Of a stretch of 64,000 nt of DNA, positions 36,019 to 47,633 are shown piece after piece. Positions within the stretch are counted from its first letter, which is position 1; every line of letters begins with the position of its first letter. This DNA is from Trichodelitschia bisporula. Lineage: Eukaryota; Ascomycota; Dothideomycetes; Phaeotrichales; Phaeotrichaceae. Under the pieces are notes generated by a model. It was given only the letters and a program-made list of their open reading frames with translations, was not told the DNA's origin and ran no database searches. The DNA lies in contig ML996697.1 of assembly GCA_010356995.1 (NCBI GenBank), positions 625,761 to 689,760 of the forward strand, in the 5' to 3' direction. The position numbers and the translations under genes are program-made.

Positions 36019-39000
36019 ATGGGGAAGCTTCTACGTCTCGAGCTCTTCAGTAGGTCTGCCGCCGTTATCTACGCGCCGCTAATTCCCTAGACTTCAAGTC
36101 GTACAAGGGCCACCATGTCCTGCTCTTCGGCGACAGCTACTTCACGTCCATCATCGGCCCCAATGGCTCGGGCAAATCGAACTCTATGGATGCGATCTCC
36201 TTCGTCCTCGGCATCAAGTCTTCACATCTGCGTTCTGCCCACTTGCGCGACCTTGTTTACCGTGGTCGCGTCCTGAAGCATTCTAAGATTAATGCCGATG
36301 GTGACGCGGTCGAGGACACGAATGGCCACTCCAACGGGCATGCGGAGGGTGGAGAAGAAGAGGAGGACGACGATGACGACGCCGGGACACAGACCCGCAG
36401 CCATCGTAGTGACCCAAATACCGCCTGGGTCATGGCCGTGTACGTGGACGACGGAGGCGACGAGCAAAAGTGGAAGCGCAGCATCACGAGCAACGGCCAG
36501 AGCGAGTACCGCATCAACAACCGCGTCGTCTCAGCCAAGGAATATAACGAGGCGCTCGAGTTGGAAAACATCCTGATCAAGGCGCGCAACTTTCTCGTCT
36601 TCCAGGGCGACGTGGAGGCCATTGCTTCGCAGTCGCCGCGCGACCTGACGCGCCTTGTGGAGCAAATTTCTGGCAGCTTGGAGTATAAGGAGGAATATGA
36701 GCGGCTTAAGGCTGAGTCGGAGAAGGCGAACGAGGACCAGGCGTTCAAGCTCAATCAGCGCCGCGCGATGAACTCTGAGATCAAGCAGTACCAAGAGCAG
36801 AAGCGCGAGGCCGAGAACTACGAGCGCAAGGCTCTCGAGCGCGACGAGGCCATCGTAAAGCATGTGCTGTGGAAGCTCTACCATTTCCAGCGCGTCATGG
36901 AGGAGTCGGGTGCTGAGATTCAGAAGCACCAGGAGGATCTCAAGGAATTCCGCCGCGCACAGCAAAAGTCTGAGGAGAAGCTCGAGGCAGCTCGACGCGA
37001 ACACGCAAAAGTGACGCGTGAGGTCGCCAAAGCCGAGACCGAGATCAAGCAGCAAGAGAAAGCCATTGAAGAGACTGAAAACAGCCTCGTCCCAGTGCAG
37101 GAAAAGCTGTCCATCTCGACCCACCGTCTCCAGACGTTCCAGAGCCGTATCGCCGAAGTCACAAAGGAACGCGATCAGCAGGCCAAGAGCGTCGAGCAGT
37201 TCAAGCGCGACCTTGCCACCGTGCAGAAGGCGCAGGCCCGCTGGGAAAAGGAGTTTCAAGAGGCGGCGCAGCAGGGCCGCGCCCTGAGCGCTGATGACTT
37301 TGCCGAGTACCAGAAGCTGCGCAGCGAGGTTAGCAAGCGTACGGCTGCCGACCAGATCAAGGTCGACAACCTGGCGCGCCAGCTGCGCACGGTGGAAGAG
37401 ACGAATAACAGCCTGCGCAGTCGCGTTGACAGCTCGCGCGCCCTGGTGCAAAAGACAACCGCCGACATTGAGGAGTTGACGGAGCGGCTGAAGGAGGTCA
37501 AGCAGCAGCGCAAGGAGACGGAGCAGAGTATCAAGTCCAAGCGCGACGAGTTGAACACCTACTCGTCGAAGCGTGCCCGCGCTAATAACCGCCGCTCTGA
37601 GCTTGAAGAAAAGCTGCAGACGGTCATGATGAAGCTGATTGATGCGGACAGTGGGCGGCGTGAGACTGACCGTGAAGCTCGTGCGCGTGAAACGGTGTCT
37701 GCCATGCGCCGTATCTTTCCGGGGGTTAAGGGGCGCTTCCACGAACTGTGTAAGCCGAAGCAGAAGAAGTTCGAGACAGCCGTTGGTATCGTGCTCGGGC
37801 GCCACTGGAACTCCGTCATCGTTGACTCGGAGAAAACGGCCAAGGACTGTATTCAGTACCTGAAAGACCAGCGCGTGGGGCAGACGACATTTATCCCGCT
37901 CGATACGATCCAGGTCAAGGCTGTCAATCCGAATCTACGCGGCATGCACCGTGGCATGCGGCTCGCCATCGACACCATCGAGTACGAGAACTCGCTCGAG
38001 CGCGCCATCATGTACGCGTGCGGCAACGACATCATCTGCGACACCCTGACCATCGCGAAGCAGCTGTGCTTCGAGCAGGGCGTGGATTGCACAGCAGTCA
38101 CAATCGACGGTACTAAGATCCACAAGGGCGGCTTGATGACCGGTGGGCGCGGCGCCAACGACAAGCCGCGCCGCTTCGAAGACAAGGAAGTCGAGAACTT
38201 GCGCCAGCTGCGTGACGGGCTTCTTGCCGATCTGCAGCAGCTGGGCTCGCTGAACACGCATCGCCAGGCGTGGGAGGAGGAGACGCTGCAGAGCGAGCTT
38301 TCGGGCTTGGAGTTGAAGCTTACGGGTCTGAGGTCTGAGACGGAGAGCCTGGAGCGCAATATTAGTAGCAAGCGCGTTGAGTTGGATCATGCTCAGCGCG
38401 CGCTGCGGGATGCAGAGCCTAAGTTCCAGCAGCAGACTGCGTCGGTTACGAGTCTTACTGCCAACCTCAAGCAGTATCAAGATTCTGTCAGCACCGCTGA
38501 GGACACTATATTCGCTGCGTTCTGCGAGCGTTTGGGCTACACGGATATCCGCGCGTACGAGGCGCAGCAAGGCTCGCGCCAGCAAGAGGAGCAGGCTAAG
38601 AAGCTGGAGTTTGCAACCCAGATCGCGAAGCTCGAGAATCAGCTCAAGTTCGAGACGGACCGGCTTCAGGAGACGCAGGACCGCATCACGCGTATCGAGG
38701 CGTCGGCCAAGCGCGACCAGGAGCTCGTTAAGACGCTGCAGGAGGAGCGCGAGGGTATCGATGCCGAACTCGAAGAGTTGGCCCAGCAGCTCGAACAGCT
38801 CCGCGAGAGCCTGAACGAACTGCAGGAGACCGCCAAGCAGAAGAATGAGAAGGTCAAGGAACAGCGCGCCGAGCTGCAGAAGCGCAATGCCAACCTGCTT
38901 GAAAAGGACAAGGCTGTGGCGGAGCTTGAAGCTACGGTGCAGCGTGCGGGTGCTGGGCGTTACGCGTTGCTGCGCAGGTGTCGCATCGAAGAGATCAAGA

Positions 39001-39945
39001 TCCCGCTTGCGGAGGATTCAGAACCGCTTTCTGTGCTGCCGCTGAACGAGCTGCAGAAGGATCCGGATGCCATGGATGTCGACAATGAGGACGAAGACGA
39101 GGGCGTGGAGGACTACGGCATTGAGGTTGAGTACGACGGGCTCGACGAGGATCTCAAGGAGGACGACTCAGCCAAGATGGAGGAGAAGCTCAAGGAAGAG
39201 ATTGACAACATTACAGCCGAACTCGAGAAGATGGCGCCCAACATGCGCGCAACCGACCGGCTCGAGGGCGTCGAGGCACGGCTCAAGCACACGGAGAGGG
39301 AGTTTGATCAAGCGCGTCGTGCGGCGAAGCGGGCCAAGGACGACTTTGAAGACGTCAAGGACAAGCGCTTCGAGCTGTTCAACAAGGCGTTCAACCACAT
39401 ATCTGACCAGATTGGAGCGGTGTACAAGGACCTGACGCGGAGCGTGCAGACGCCGCTGGGTGGGCAAGCGTAAGTTCTTCCTCCCGGTGCAAAGACGACG
39501 CTGACATTATAGGTATCTTGATGCCGAGGACTCGGACGAGCCGTACCTCTATGGTCTCAAGTATCACGCCATGCCCCCGCTCAAGCGGTTCCGCGATATG
39601 GAGCACCTGTCCGGTGGCGAGAAGACAATGGCTGCGTTGGCACTGCTTTTTGCGGTACATTCGTACCAGCCGTCGCCGTTCTTCGTGCTTGATGAGGTGG
39701 ACGCGGCGCTCGACAACGCAAATGTCACGAAGCTGGTTGCATACATTAAACGTCATGCCGGACCCGGTATGCAGTTCATCGTGATCAGCTTGAAGCCAGG
39801 CTTCTTTGAGGGCAGCGAGACGCTCGTCGGCGTGATGCGCGATCAGTCGGTGAATTCGAGCAATACACTAACGCTGGATGTGAGTTTTTCTGTGTTCGCT
39901 GGTGGAGTGATGCTGACGAGTATACAGTTGCGGAAGTACAACTAG
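36019..39945 (+). CDS. SMC1: cohesin ATPase subunit SMC1
   Basis: SMC-family ATPase that pairs with Smc3 to hold sister chromatids together. Exons 36019-36049, 36091-39469, 39513-39879 and 39928-39945, 1,264 residues. Walker A is GPNGSGKSN (~35-43), followed by an acidic insert (…GGEEEEDDDDDAGTQ…) at about 90-110. Coiled coils flank a hinge at ~550-700 (VGIVLGRHWNSVIVDSEKT; GGLMTGGRG). A second acidic patch lies near 1,000. The C-terminal head has the ABC signature LSGGEKTMAA and Walker B FFVLDEVDAALDN. The FNFKSYKG start and the hinge sequence favour Smc1 over Smc3, Smc2 or Smc4. The last exon codes only for LRKYN. Confidence 0.95.
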
Positions 39946-40974
39946 GTTTTCGTGGCGCTGGTTCCGGTGGCTTCACGTACTTGTGGGTTACACGTACTTG
40001 TGATATTAAGAATCGATTGACATCTCCCATCCCGAAGCCCAAGTGCCGACTTGAGTGTCGAAACTTGTAGTTTGACATCACCGTAGGAGCGCTAACTAGG
40101 TACCCGTCCAGTCAGTCCACACTCGTATTCAACATCACTGCGTCGGTAATTACATGTACCCATTCTCCCCCTCGTGTAAGAGCACTACGGTAGCAGACCC
40201 GACCGCCCTTCTCAACCCACCGGTCACTCCACCAGCCTCACCCCCCCAGCCCCGTCCCACCCAACGACGTCAACAAAGCACCCTAATCTCCCCTCTGCCC
40301 AAACGGCCCAGCATACAAGGCCCCCGTACGCCTGTCTCACCCCGTCGCACCATGCGTTTCATTCCCAGCATGGTCGCGGGGCACACACGCGCCGGTGCGC
40401 ACCTCCCTCCGGTAGGCTCCACGTCCGCCGAACGGCGCATTCCAAATCCATGCTCTCAACCGCGTGCCCGTCCACCCTCGTTACGCAGCCCTGTGCCACG
40501 CGCCCCATGCTCCGTAATGGCCCAGCCCGTGCCCAGGGGGTAAGCAGCGTGAGCCCGCGCTGCGGCCCAACCTTAGCAATCCCTCTTATAGCGCGCCTGA
40601 CGCCGCGTCATGTGACGCCCTCGTTGCGCAAGTGCGCCAGCGAGGCGTCCGGCGCAGCCAGCAAGTGGGCGCGGGAAAACGGGAGGGAGGCAACAGTACG
40701 CGCGGAGGACGGGGGTGGGTGCCTCGCGCGCGATGCGCGGGGATAATGACGCATTTCGCCGGTCTTGCGCGTCTTCGCCACGGTAGCATCGTGCCTCCTT
40801 CGACCGCAGCCGCGCCTTCCAGACGCGCACACCCGGGCCCCGAGCCTCGCACGGCGCGCCCTTCGGACGTAACTCCGACCCATGCCAGCGGCGCCCTAAC
40901 CCATAGCGCCTGCGCGGGCCGGCGCTGGAAACAGACGATAGGGCGGCGCGGGGCGCGGCCTGGGCCTGGTTTGG

Positions 40975-41005
40975 TCGGACTTAAGTCCGATGATGCGGTG
41001 ACGTC
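40975..41005. promoter_or_regulatory. 16-bp palindrome plus CRE-like TGACGTC
   Basis: TCGGACTTAAGTCCGA at 40975-40990 is perfectly self-complementary. TGACGTCGTCGA, containing the CRE core, follows within about 10 bases. CGG half-sites in inverted orientation (CGGAC…GTCCG) resemble binding sites of dimeric Zn2Cys6 factors. The role is inferred. Confidence 0.4.
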
Positions 41006-41676
41006 GTCGATCGGGTACTGAGTGTTTAGGGGCAAGCATGACCGCGCGCAGACCCGCGGGCCCCCTCCCCACTCGAGCCCAACGTTCACGCCTGCCCTGG
41101 CACGCCTGGCTTGGTTTCCCCCGCGCGACCCGACGCGGTGCAACGGGTCTATCACGCGCGCACACTGCGGATACGCGCAGGTGCGTTTCCGGGGGGTGGG
41201 TTGGCCGATCGAGCGGCGGGCCTGCGTGGTATCGCGCTGAGGGATAAAATGGCGAGGTGAGTTATCGACAGGGTGCAGGGGCGGTTCCGAGCGGCGCAAC
41301 CAGCGTCTAGCCTCGCGTGCGCGACGATGATGGGCTCCGGTCGACCCTATCGCGGCGCTGCTTCGGGTAAATCGGGTAAATCGTGAGTAGTTGCCCGCGC
41401 GCGGTGCCCTTGTAGGGCCCGAGCGGTTTCTTTGCAATCTCCCTCGCGATGTTTCGACGTACGAGGTGCGCGAGCTGCCCGGGTGCGATTCTAAGGCCAC
41501 CCCTCGGGACATGCCGCGCGCCTGTGCGCCGATGCTGCACCCGCTGATCGCGCTGGCGGCCCGGGTGCGTAGTCCGTGGCCGGGAATCCTGGCGGTGAAG
41601 GGGCAGTGGGCGGTGCGATGTTGCGGGGTGGGATCGGGGATGGGGTGGTATCGTGAGATTTTGGGAGGGTGGGAAG

Positions 41677-41684
41677 TATATAAG
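41677..41684 (+). promoter_or_regulatory. TATA box
   Basis: TATATAAG in a G-rich setting, about 430 bp before the ATG of the small cysteine-rich gene and upstream of its pyrimidine-rich leader. It is the best core-promoter candidate for that gene. Confidence 0.45.
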
Positions 41685-42115
41685 GGGAGGGTGGGACGGT
41701 GGGTGGATGAGAGAATGCGAACGGATTACCTTTAACTTACTGACTCTTATCGTGGACTGCCAGATTCAAACGAGCCTTCTGAATTGATTCTGTGTTGGCC
41801 AGGAAACGATCCATTTTCGCAGACTTGCCGCTTTTGGAATCTGGTTGTTTTCGGAGCTTGAAGCTTTCGTGAGCTTCGTCTTCGCCTTTTCCTCAACCCA
41901 ACGTCTGAGGCTCTCCTGTTATTCTCCATCACCATCCGATCACCTCCTCTTCCGATCTTCCTATCTTTCACTTTCCCTCCCCGACACATCTCCTCATATT
42001 CTCATCTTCAACCTTTTTTATATTGGGTTCTCATCATATCTTCTTCCCATCCATCCTTACTACCAACCTCACCACTATCAACCTCACCGCCACCATCCTC
42101 ACTCTAGCCGTCACC

Positions 42116-42360
42116 ATGACCGTCGTCATGCCTCCACCGCCTTCCCCACCCAGCGCTACGAACAGCATGCGGTGTATCAGCGGACAAATCCTCAGCACCT
42201 GCCCACGCTGCGGCGGACACCCAACCGGGCCCGGGTAGGCGTCCCGTCTCGCCACCACCTCCAACCGCTGACAACGTCCAGGCTCCGCACTTCATGTACG
42301 TACTGCAACAGTACGGGCATCGTGGCGCACATCTGCCCGGGCTGCTCAGGGTGCGGTTAG
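42116..42360 (+). CDS. 65-residue cysteine-rich protein with three CxxC knuckles
   Basis: Two exons, 42116-42234 and 42282-42360, joined across a 47-nt intron with GTAGGC donor, CTGAC branch and CAG acceptor, give 65 residues. The ATG sits in CACCATGAC, a strong fungal start context, after a long CT-rich leader. The product starts MTVVMPPPPSPP and has eight Cys at 20, 29, 32, 45, 48, 58, 61 and 64, arranged as CPRC, CTYC and CPGC-x2-C. This resembles a compact zinc ribbon or a DnaJ-type CxxC knuckle. There is no signal peptide or membrane span. I do not recognise the family. The intron restoring the CxxC pattern is the main evidence that it is real. Confidence 0.62.
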
Positions 42361-42676
42361 TTTCGTCGCCCTCACACCTCTCCCTCCTATCTCCCCCTAC
42401 ACAACATCGCTACCCATGGCCGTTGCCAGTCTGCCCCCTCAAGAGGAGTCGCAGACACTTGTGGATGATTTATGCACACGCCGCAGGACGGATCCCTCAG
42501 ATTCTTACACTGTATCACTAGCTCAAGAGGCGATGAATTGACGTTGTCATTTGTACTGTAATCAAGTTTCCGTTCCATTCCATAACCCATCTCATTGCCC
42601 AAAGCACCAGCCGTGATACTCATCCGTGATCCAACCCACATTACCCAACCCCAACGCCTATCCAAATAAACCGCAC
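42361..42676. other. intergenic between convergent genes
   Basis: 3' ends of the Cys-rich gene and of EAF face each other here. Nothing else seen. Confidence 0.5.
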
Positions 42677-44132
42677 CTACTCCGCCTCACTCTCCTCACT
42701 CTCCTCACCTGCCCCAAACTCCTGCAGCAGCGCCGCCTCCAACGGATCCTCCACCTCCTCCTGCTCGCCATAAGCCTGATGCACCGGGCTCCCAAGCGCG
42801 ATAGGCTCAACATCCACATCCTCCTCTCCCTCCCCATCCTCACTCCCCCCCATAACCACATCCCCATCCACATCCTCCTCGTCCTCCGCCGTCCCATTCT
42901 CAAACCCAAAATCAATCCGCACCTCCCGGCTCTCCTCCCTCTTCCGCGGCGTAAGCAATCCACTCCCAGGCGAATTCGCCGCCGAATGCAGACTAATCGG
43001 CCCTGTCGCCGGGCCCCCATGCGGCAGGACCAGCTTCCTTGTCTGCTTCGGCGGCGCATCACCCATATCAATCTCCAACCCCCCATCCCCATCATCCATC
43101 TCAAAATCCTCCTCCCCCTCCGCATCAACCTCATCATCACTCACACTGCTGAGGCCAGCCAAAATCTGCGCCTCCATATCCTCATCATCCGCATCCGCAT
43201 CCGCATCCGCATCCGCATCTTCATCACTCTCCCTCACAAACTCCTCAGACTTGAATTTCGGCTCCGCGGCCTTAGCCTTGCGCCCGGGACCCGGCAGCGA
43301 CAATCCCTTATTCGTGTCGCCCGGCCGCGTGCTCGCCCGCCGATCAAGCCGCACGCTCGGAATCGGCGGCCGGGCGTTCTTCGCCTCGCTCTTCGTCGGC
43401 GCACTCGGCTCCGGCGAAGCAGCCTTGGCGCGGGGCGCGGGCCGCAGCGGATCGCCCTTCGCCTTCACCCGAGGCGCGGGGCGGGGCTTGGAAGGCAGAG
43501 GCGCCTTGTCCAGTGTTTTCGGCTTCGGCGCAAGGACAGGAGTCGGCGCCGCGCTGGGCGTCATGCTCTTCGGTGTGCCAGGCCATGTGCGCAGCACATT
43601 GCGCACGTCGTAGGGGTTGTTCGGGTCGGCGTCGCCGTCGTCGCCCGAGGAGCCGGTGTCGTGGTCTGAGCCGGCATTGGTGGAGGTTTCGGATGTTCGG
43701 GGCTTGAGTTGCGGGTACTTTGTGCCGGTAGGGGAGGACTTGAGGTTGAAGGTGAAGGCGTGGGGGAGGCGTTCGAGGGTGGCGGTGCGGGCGGGCTCGT
43801 CAAAGACGACGACGTAACTGCGCGAGCTGGAGTGGCGGGTGCCGGTGTAGGTGTGTGGTTCTTCGGCGCCGTCGGTTATGGAGAGGGAGATGGGGGAGGT
43901 GGCTGTGAGGGTGGTTGTGCGGGGGGGGTTGGAGGGGGGGATTGGTGGCTTGTGGTTGTCTAGGTTGTTAGCGGGTGGTGGCAGAGGGTGCGAGAGAGGA
44001 CATACAGCGAATGCTGGTATAGATATTCGAGGCCTCGTTCTTGTTCGTGATGCTTTCGCCTAGCTTAATAGTGTACCGCCCGGGCTTGTACGGATCAAGG
44101 CCCGGGGCGGCCGAGGATGGCGAGCTAGACAT
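42677..44132 (-). CDS. EAF1: ELL-associated factor (EAF) transcription elongation protein
   Basis: N-terminal EAF domain protein, partner of ELL in a Pol II elongation complex (S. pombe Ell1-Eaf1). Exons 44132-44006 and 43959-42677, intron 46 nt, 469 residues. The domain spans about residues 12-135. It includes GRYTIKLGESI, the spliced motif SIRYNHKPP, HTYTGTRHSSSRSYVVVFDE and LERLPHAFTFNLK, matching the family order. The rest is disordered: a basic Pro/Ala/Lys linker (APKPKTLDKAPLPSKPRPAP), then acidic runs. One of these comes from a (GCATCC)5 repeat and reads as alternating Asp-Ala. Acidic C-terminal tails are typical of EAF activators. Nuclear location is inferred. Confidence 0.88.
43191..43219. 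repeat. (GCATCC)5 hexanucleotide repeat inside EAF
   Basis: Five in-frame hexamers encode the alternating Asp-Ala run of the EAF acidic region. Being in frame, length changes would add or remove Asp-Ala pairs without breaking the gene. Confidence 0.85.
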
Positions 44133-44990
44133 GTTGGATATACTGGTAGTCGACTTGGGACGCGCCAAAAAACGAGAACGAGAACTAGAGGCGGTGAGGA
44201 GAGGTGGAAGACGTTGAGATGAAGAGGATGTTGGGCGGGGTTACGGCCTCCCGGACAAAGCGACAAAGGCCGCCATTGAGGTGAGGTTGCTTGTGACGGC
44301 TGCTGACTCAGCTTCTCTGGACCGCGGTCACAAGACTGTTGATGACTAAGCGGGCAAGGCTGGGAGCTGTGGGAAGGAGACGGTGCAGATGCAAAATGTA
44401 GAAGAGTGCATACGATGCAGCTCTTTAAGCAGTGAAAGTGGGAGCAGTGACTTCGCTTTCTGGTAGCGACTCACTAGTTGGGTCCTGAATATCGGTGCAG
44501 CATCGGACACCCTTCCAGCTTCTCTACACCCCAGAGGCACATCCCAAGGACGACGCCCTGAAAGCAAGGCTGAACAACCTCAAGCCACATCCATCGCTCC
44601 GGGTCGTTTGCCTCATCTCCACTCCTCTACTCACCGATCCTGCAGGGCGTCCCGAGGGAGCGGCCTCGACGCGCCTTCACTCGCGGATCCCTACTGTCGG
44701 GACCGAGATCGCGTGGTCAACGTCGTCACAGGCAACCAAATCGGTAACCAAAGGAACAGGAAGTGAGTCAGGACCCAATGGAATTTGCGGGCTGTGCCGC
44801 CGGGTATGCTAGAAGAACAACCAAGAAGCGAAATGCCACAATACCACCCAAGCGCTGAGACCAAGAATCCAAGGGAAGATCGTACAGAGTCCAGTCCGCA
44901 TATCCGTCCCGAACCAACGCCGTTTTCATCGGCGCCCTCCCGCCATCCATTCATCCGATAACGCCATATATGCAGTCGTTCATCCAACCG
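44133..44990. other. intergenic: EAF promoter side
   Basis: 858 bp between EAF and the C2H2 gene, both on the minus strand. No supported coding frame; short open frames look random. Confidence 0.5.
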
Positions 44991-45780
44991 TCACTCCAAC
45001 ATCGAGCCATCCTTCATCTTGCGCCTCCTGTTCTTCGGAATATCCTGCTGGTGGTAGTTCCGTAGATGCTCCGTCAAATGGTCCTTGCGCGTGAAGCCCT
45101 CTCTCCCCTTCCGACTGCACCGCGGCATCGTGCAGTCAAACCGCTTGCTGTTCTCGTCGTGCGTGCACTCGAAGTGCCGCGTCAAGTCGGCCTTGCGTGC
45201 AAACTCGGCATTGCAGGCCGCGCAGCAGTGGGGCTTCTTGGACGACCTTGAAGTCACGGACATGCCGGAGTTGGAGCGATCGCCGAAGCGGGAACTAGGG
45301 GAAAGATCAATGAATGCGTATGCAGGATGGGAGAGAGAGAACTCACTTTTCGTCGAGCGACTGGTCGCTCCGCCCGTCACCTTCGCTGCTCCCGTACGCA
45401 GATTCCTCTGTCTGCGTCCTGTACTGAGACCACTGGCTGTTGGGATAGCGCGCGTCGTAGGCCTGGGTGGTGTAATTGCTGTTGACCATGTCCCAGGTGC
45501 GGTTCTCCTGGCCCACCATATTCGTCTGCAGACCGGTGTGGTATTCTTGGGGGTAGTTCATCGCGGTGGGCTTCAAGTCAAGTCAACTCCGCACCATTTA
45601 GAAGAAAGAAAAGAGAACGTACATATTGGATGGGAAGAGCAGCCTGAGTGCCGTACATCTCGGATTCATACTGCGGATAGATCTGCTCCGTCTGCATTGA
45701 TTAGTCATGCCCAACTCCGCGCCGCAACATTCACATACCGGAAAGTACGGCGAGTTAAGCTCAAACATCTTGTCAAGCAT
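44991..45780 (-). CDS. small C2H2 zinc-finger protein
   Basis: Four exons: 45780-45739, 45691-45623, 45570-45347, 45294-44991; introns 47, 52 and 52 nt, product 212 residues. The start is the ATG of MLDKMFELNSPYFP, because the frame upstream of it has no ATG. Residues ~35-115 are Gln/Tyr/Ser-rich (…NYPQEYHTGLQTNMVGQ…), without a fold. Two fingers follow: CAACNAEFARKADLTRHFEC-TH, and an extended finger FDCTMPRCSRKGREGFTRKD with HLTEHLRNYH. A basic tail IPKNRRRKMK may be the nuclear signal. Probably a DNA-binding regulator; the target is unknown. Neighbouring finger spacing resembles uncharacterised fungal C2H2 proteins. Confidence 0.8.
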
Positions 45781-47633
45781 CGCGTCAGTGGCGGTGGCGG
45801 CTTCAATCGGGGATATCCGGAAGGTGTGGGACACGGGTAGGGCGGTGGGTTAGGTCTCAAAGCTGCTGAGCGCCCCCGCGACTCCCACACTCTTTATACT
45901 CTTCCCACTCAGCATCACAGCAAACAAGGCCTCTTGACCGCCCGTCGTGTCCTTACGCATATAGTCACTCGTCACACCCCAAAAAAAGGAACGAGGCGAC
46001 GAGTAATTCGTACCCTCAGCGCACTCCCAGCACCTGTGAGCAGGCATGAATTATCACAACACTTACACTCCAAAAACCGCGTGGCAGCCAGGCCGTCCAG
46101 CAAATCGACTCAGGCAGGCCGTCATAGGCATATTCCACCTGCCCGCGCGTGCGTGGCAGCCCAGAGACCGGCCTCCAGCCTTACGTGGCGTCCAACGACC
46201 CGGCCACACGCAAGAAGGAAGCCATCAGTGAGGTGTCAATTTCTGTGTGCAGCGTAAGGGAGCGAGCCGAAGCGCGCAACGAAGCGAGCAGCGTGAAACG
46301 TACCTAGCAGACGAAAGGACAAAACGAGACAGAGCTTGAGAATAGCTACGCTATTGTAGCCAGAGGCCGCATATCTCCCCACGCCCGCAGATCGATCGCA
46401 ACATCGGCCGGGCACCCGAGCCCGCGTGCCCCGCCGAGCCTCCCGCCGCCGGCCCGAGGCGCCTGCCGATGCCTCGCCCGCATTTCCAGCACGCCCAAAA
46501 GCAACACCACCACCCCATCCGCATCGTCGACTCCCAACACGCACTTCAAAAACATGCAAGCGGCCTCTCCCTCACAGCTGCTGATTATTCCATCTCCTTC
46601 CCCTCCGTTCCTCTGCCGCACCATCCCAAGCCTCACTCCCCCCTCCCAACACCCACGTATGCGGCATCCGGCGCCACGCGATTGGTCCACGACACTGCGG
46701 CCGCTCTGACAACGACGCCGTCGCAGAGAGGTACTAGCACGTCGCAATCAGCATCGCGTCACAACTCACAAGAGGCGCTCGCGACATCCCCCTCAAAGTC
46801 CGTTTTCAGCTCGCCGCGACACCTCGACGGCGTCGCCGCGCGCAAAGCGCGATGCATCTCCCATGGTCTCACTCCCAAATCTGCAGAATCCCCACCCCGC
46901 ACTCACAGCCTCATCTTCCCCCTCTTTCCACATCCTAGTACCTCGAAGCCCAAAATTGCGAAGAGTCATCCACTAGACTTCTAGAAGCGAGGAATCCAGG
47001 CCGACCTCCGTCATCATTGCCCCCCTTCCACCAAGAAATCCACCCAAGGAGCCGCCAAATTCCCATGCGTTGGCACTTCCCCAATGGTCCCCCTCCTCAG
47101 GCTGGAAGGGTCCAACACACGTTGCATCGTGCAGCGCAGCGCGCCGTGGCAGCCTCATTGCCGCTTCCCCTCTCTTCTCCCCCTTCTCTACTTCCACGAT
47201 CTAACTCAGCCTCACTCCCCCCCTGCCTGCACCCTCCACGTCTCGGCCTCGACCACCACCGAAGCGCGTTACCCGCCTCGTTGGCTGGAGAGCTCGGAGT
47301 CTTCCCCAAGTCACGAGAGACGTCAGTAGAAAAGATCGAGTCATACCTCGAATCCACTGCCTATTCACCTCTCGACCAAGGGGCCACTCGCAAGCACAAA
47401 AGACACGTGCCAGAGGAGGACTGCTCCGAAGCATGCATTACCCGTGACCATCCCGCTTAGTCATCCCGACCCACGCGGACAGGGAGGCAAGACGATCAGT
47501 CCGCCGCAACGCCTGTTCGATAATGTAACATCGTCCTACAGTCACAACAGCGACCATTCACCTTCATACAGTCCTGCAGCACCCATTCCCCTAACAACAT
47601 ATATTTCAAACGCATCCCATTCCCGCAAGAGCA
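45781..47633. other. 1.9 kb intergenic: C2H2 promoter and NOT3/5 3' side
   Basis: Includes an ATG-initiated 171-codon plus-strand frame (46469-46984) of His/Ser/Pro-rich composition that I do not accept as a gene, and a similar 147-codon frame at 47017. Long upstream regions are common for fungal regulators such as the C2H2 gene at its left. Confidence 0.5.

Larger units (their letters stand above)
39946..42115. other. 2.2 kb GC-rich intergenic before the Cys-rich gene
   Basis: Very GC- and CpG-rich from about 40,500 to 41,600. It allows long chance open frames on both strands (up to 308 codons on the minus strand) of Arg/Pro/Ala-rich, non-family composition. It contains a perfect 16-bp palindrome, a TGACGTC element and a TATA box, listed separately. 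The final 250 bp are pyrimidine-rich, like a fungal leader. It is best read as a long regulatory region or the site of a non-coding transcript. Confidence 0.5.

Noticed and set aside
40586-41512. 308-codon minus-strand open frame in the GC-rich gap
   Set aside because: Arg/Pro/Ala/Gly composition typical of stop-poor GC-rich DNA, no motif, other long frames overlap it on both strands and no good ATG context.
46469-46984. 171-codon plus-strand frame with ATG
   Set aside because: His/Ser/Pro low complexity, no domain, no codon bias; lies in the upstream region of the C2H2 gene.
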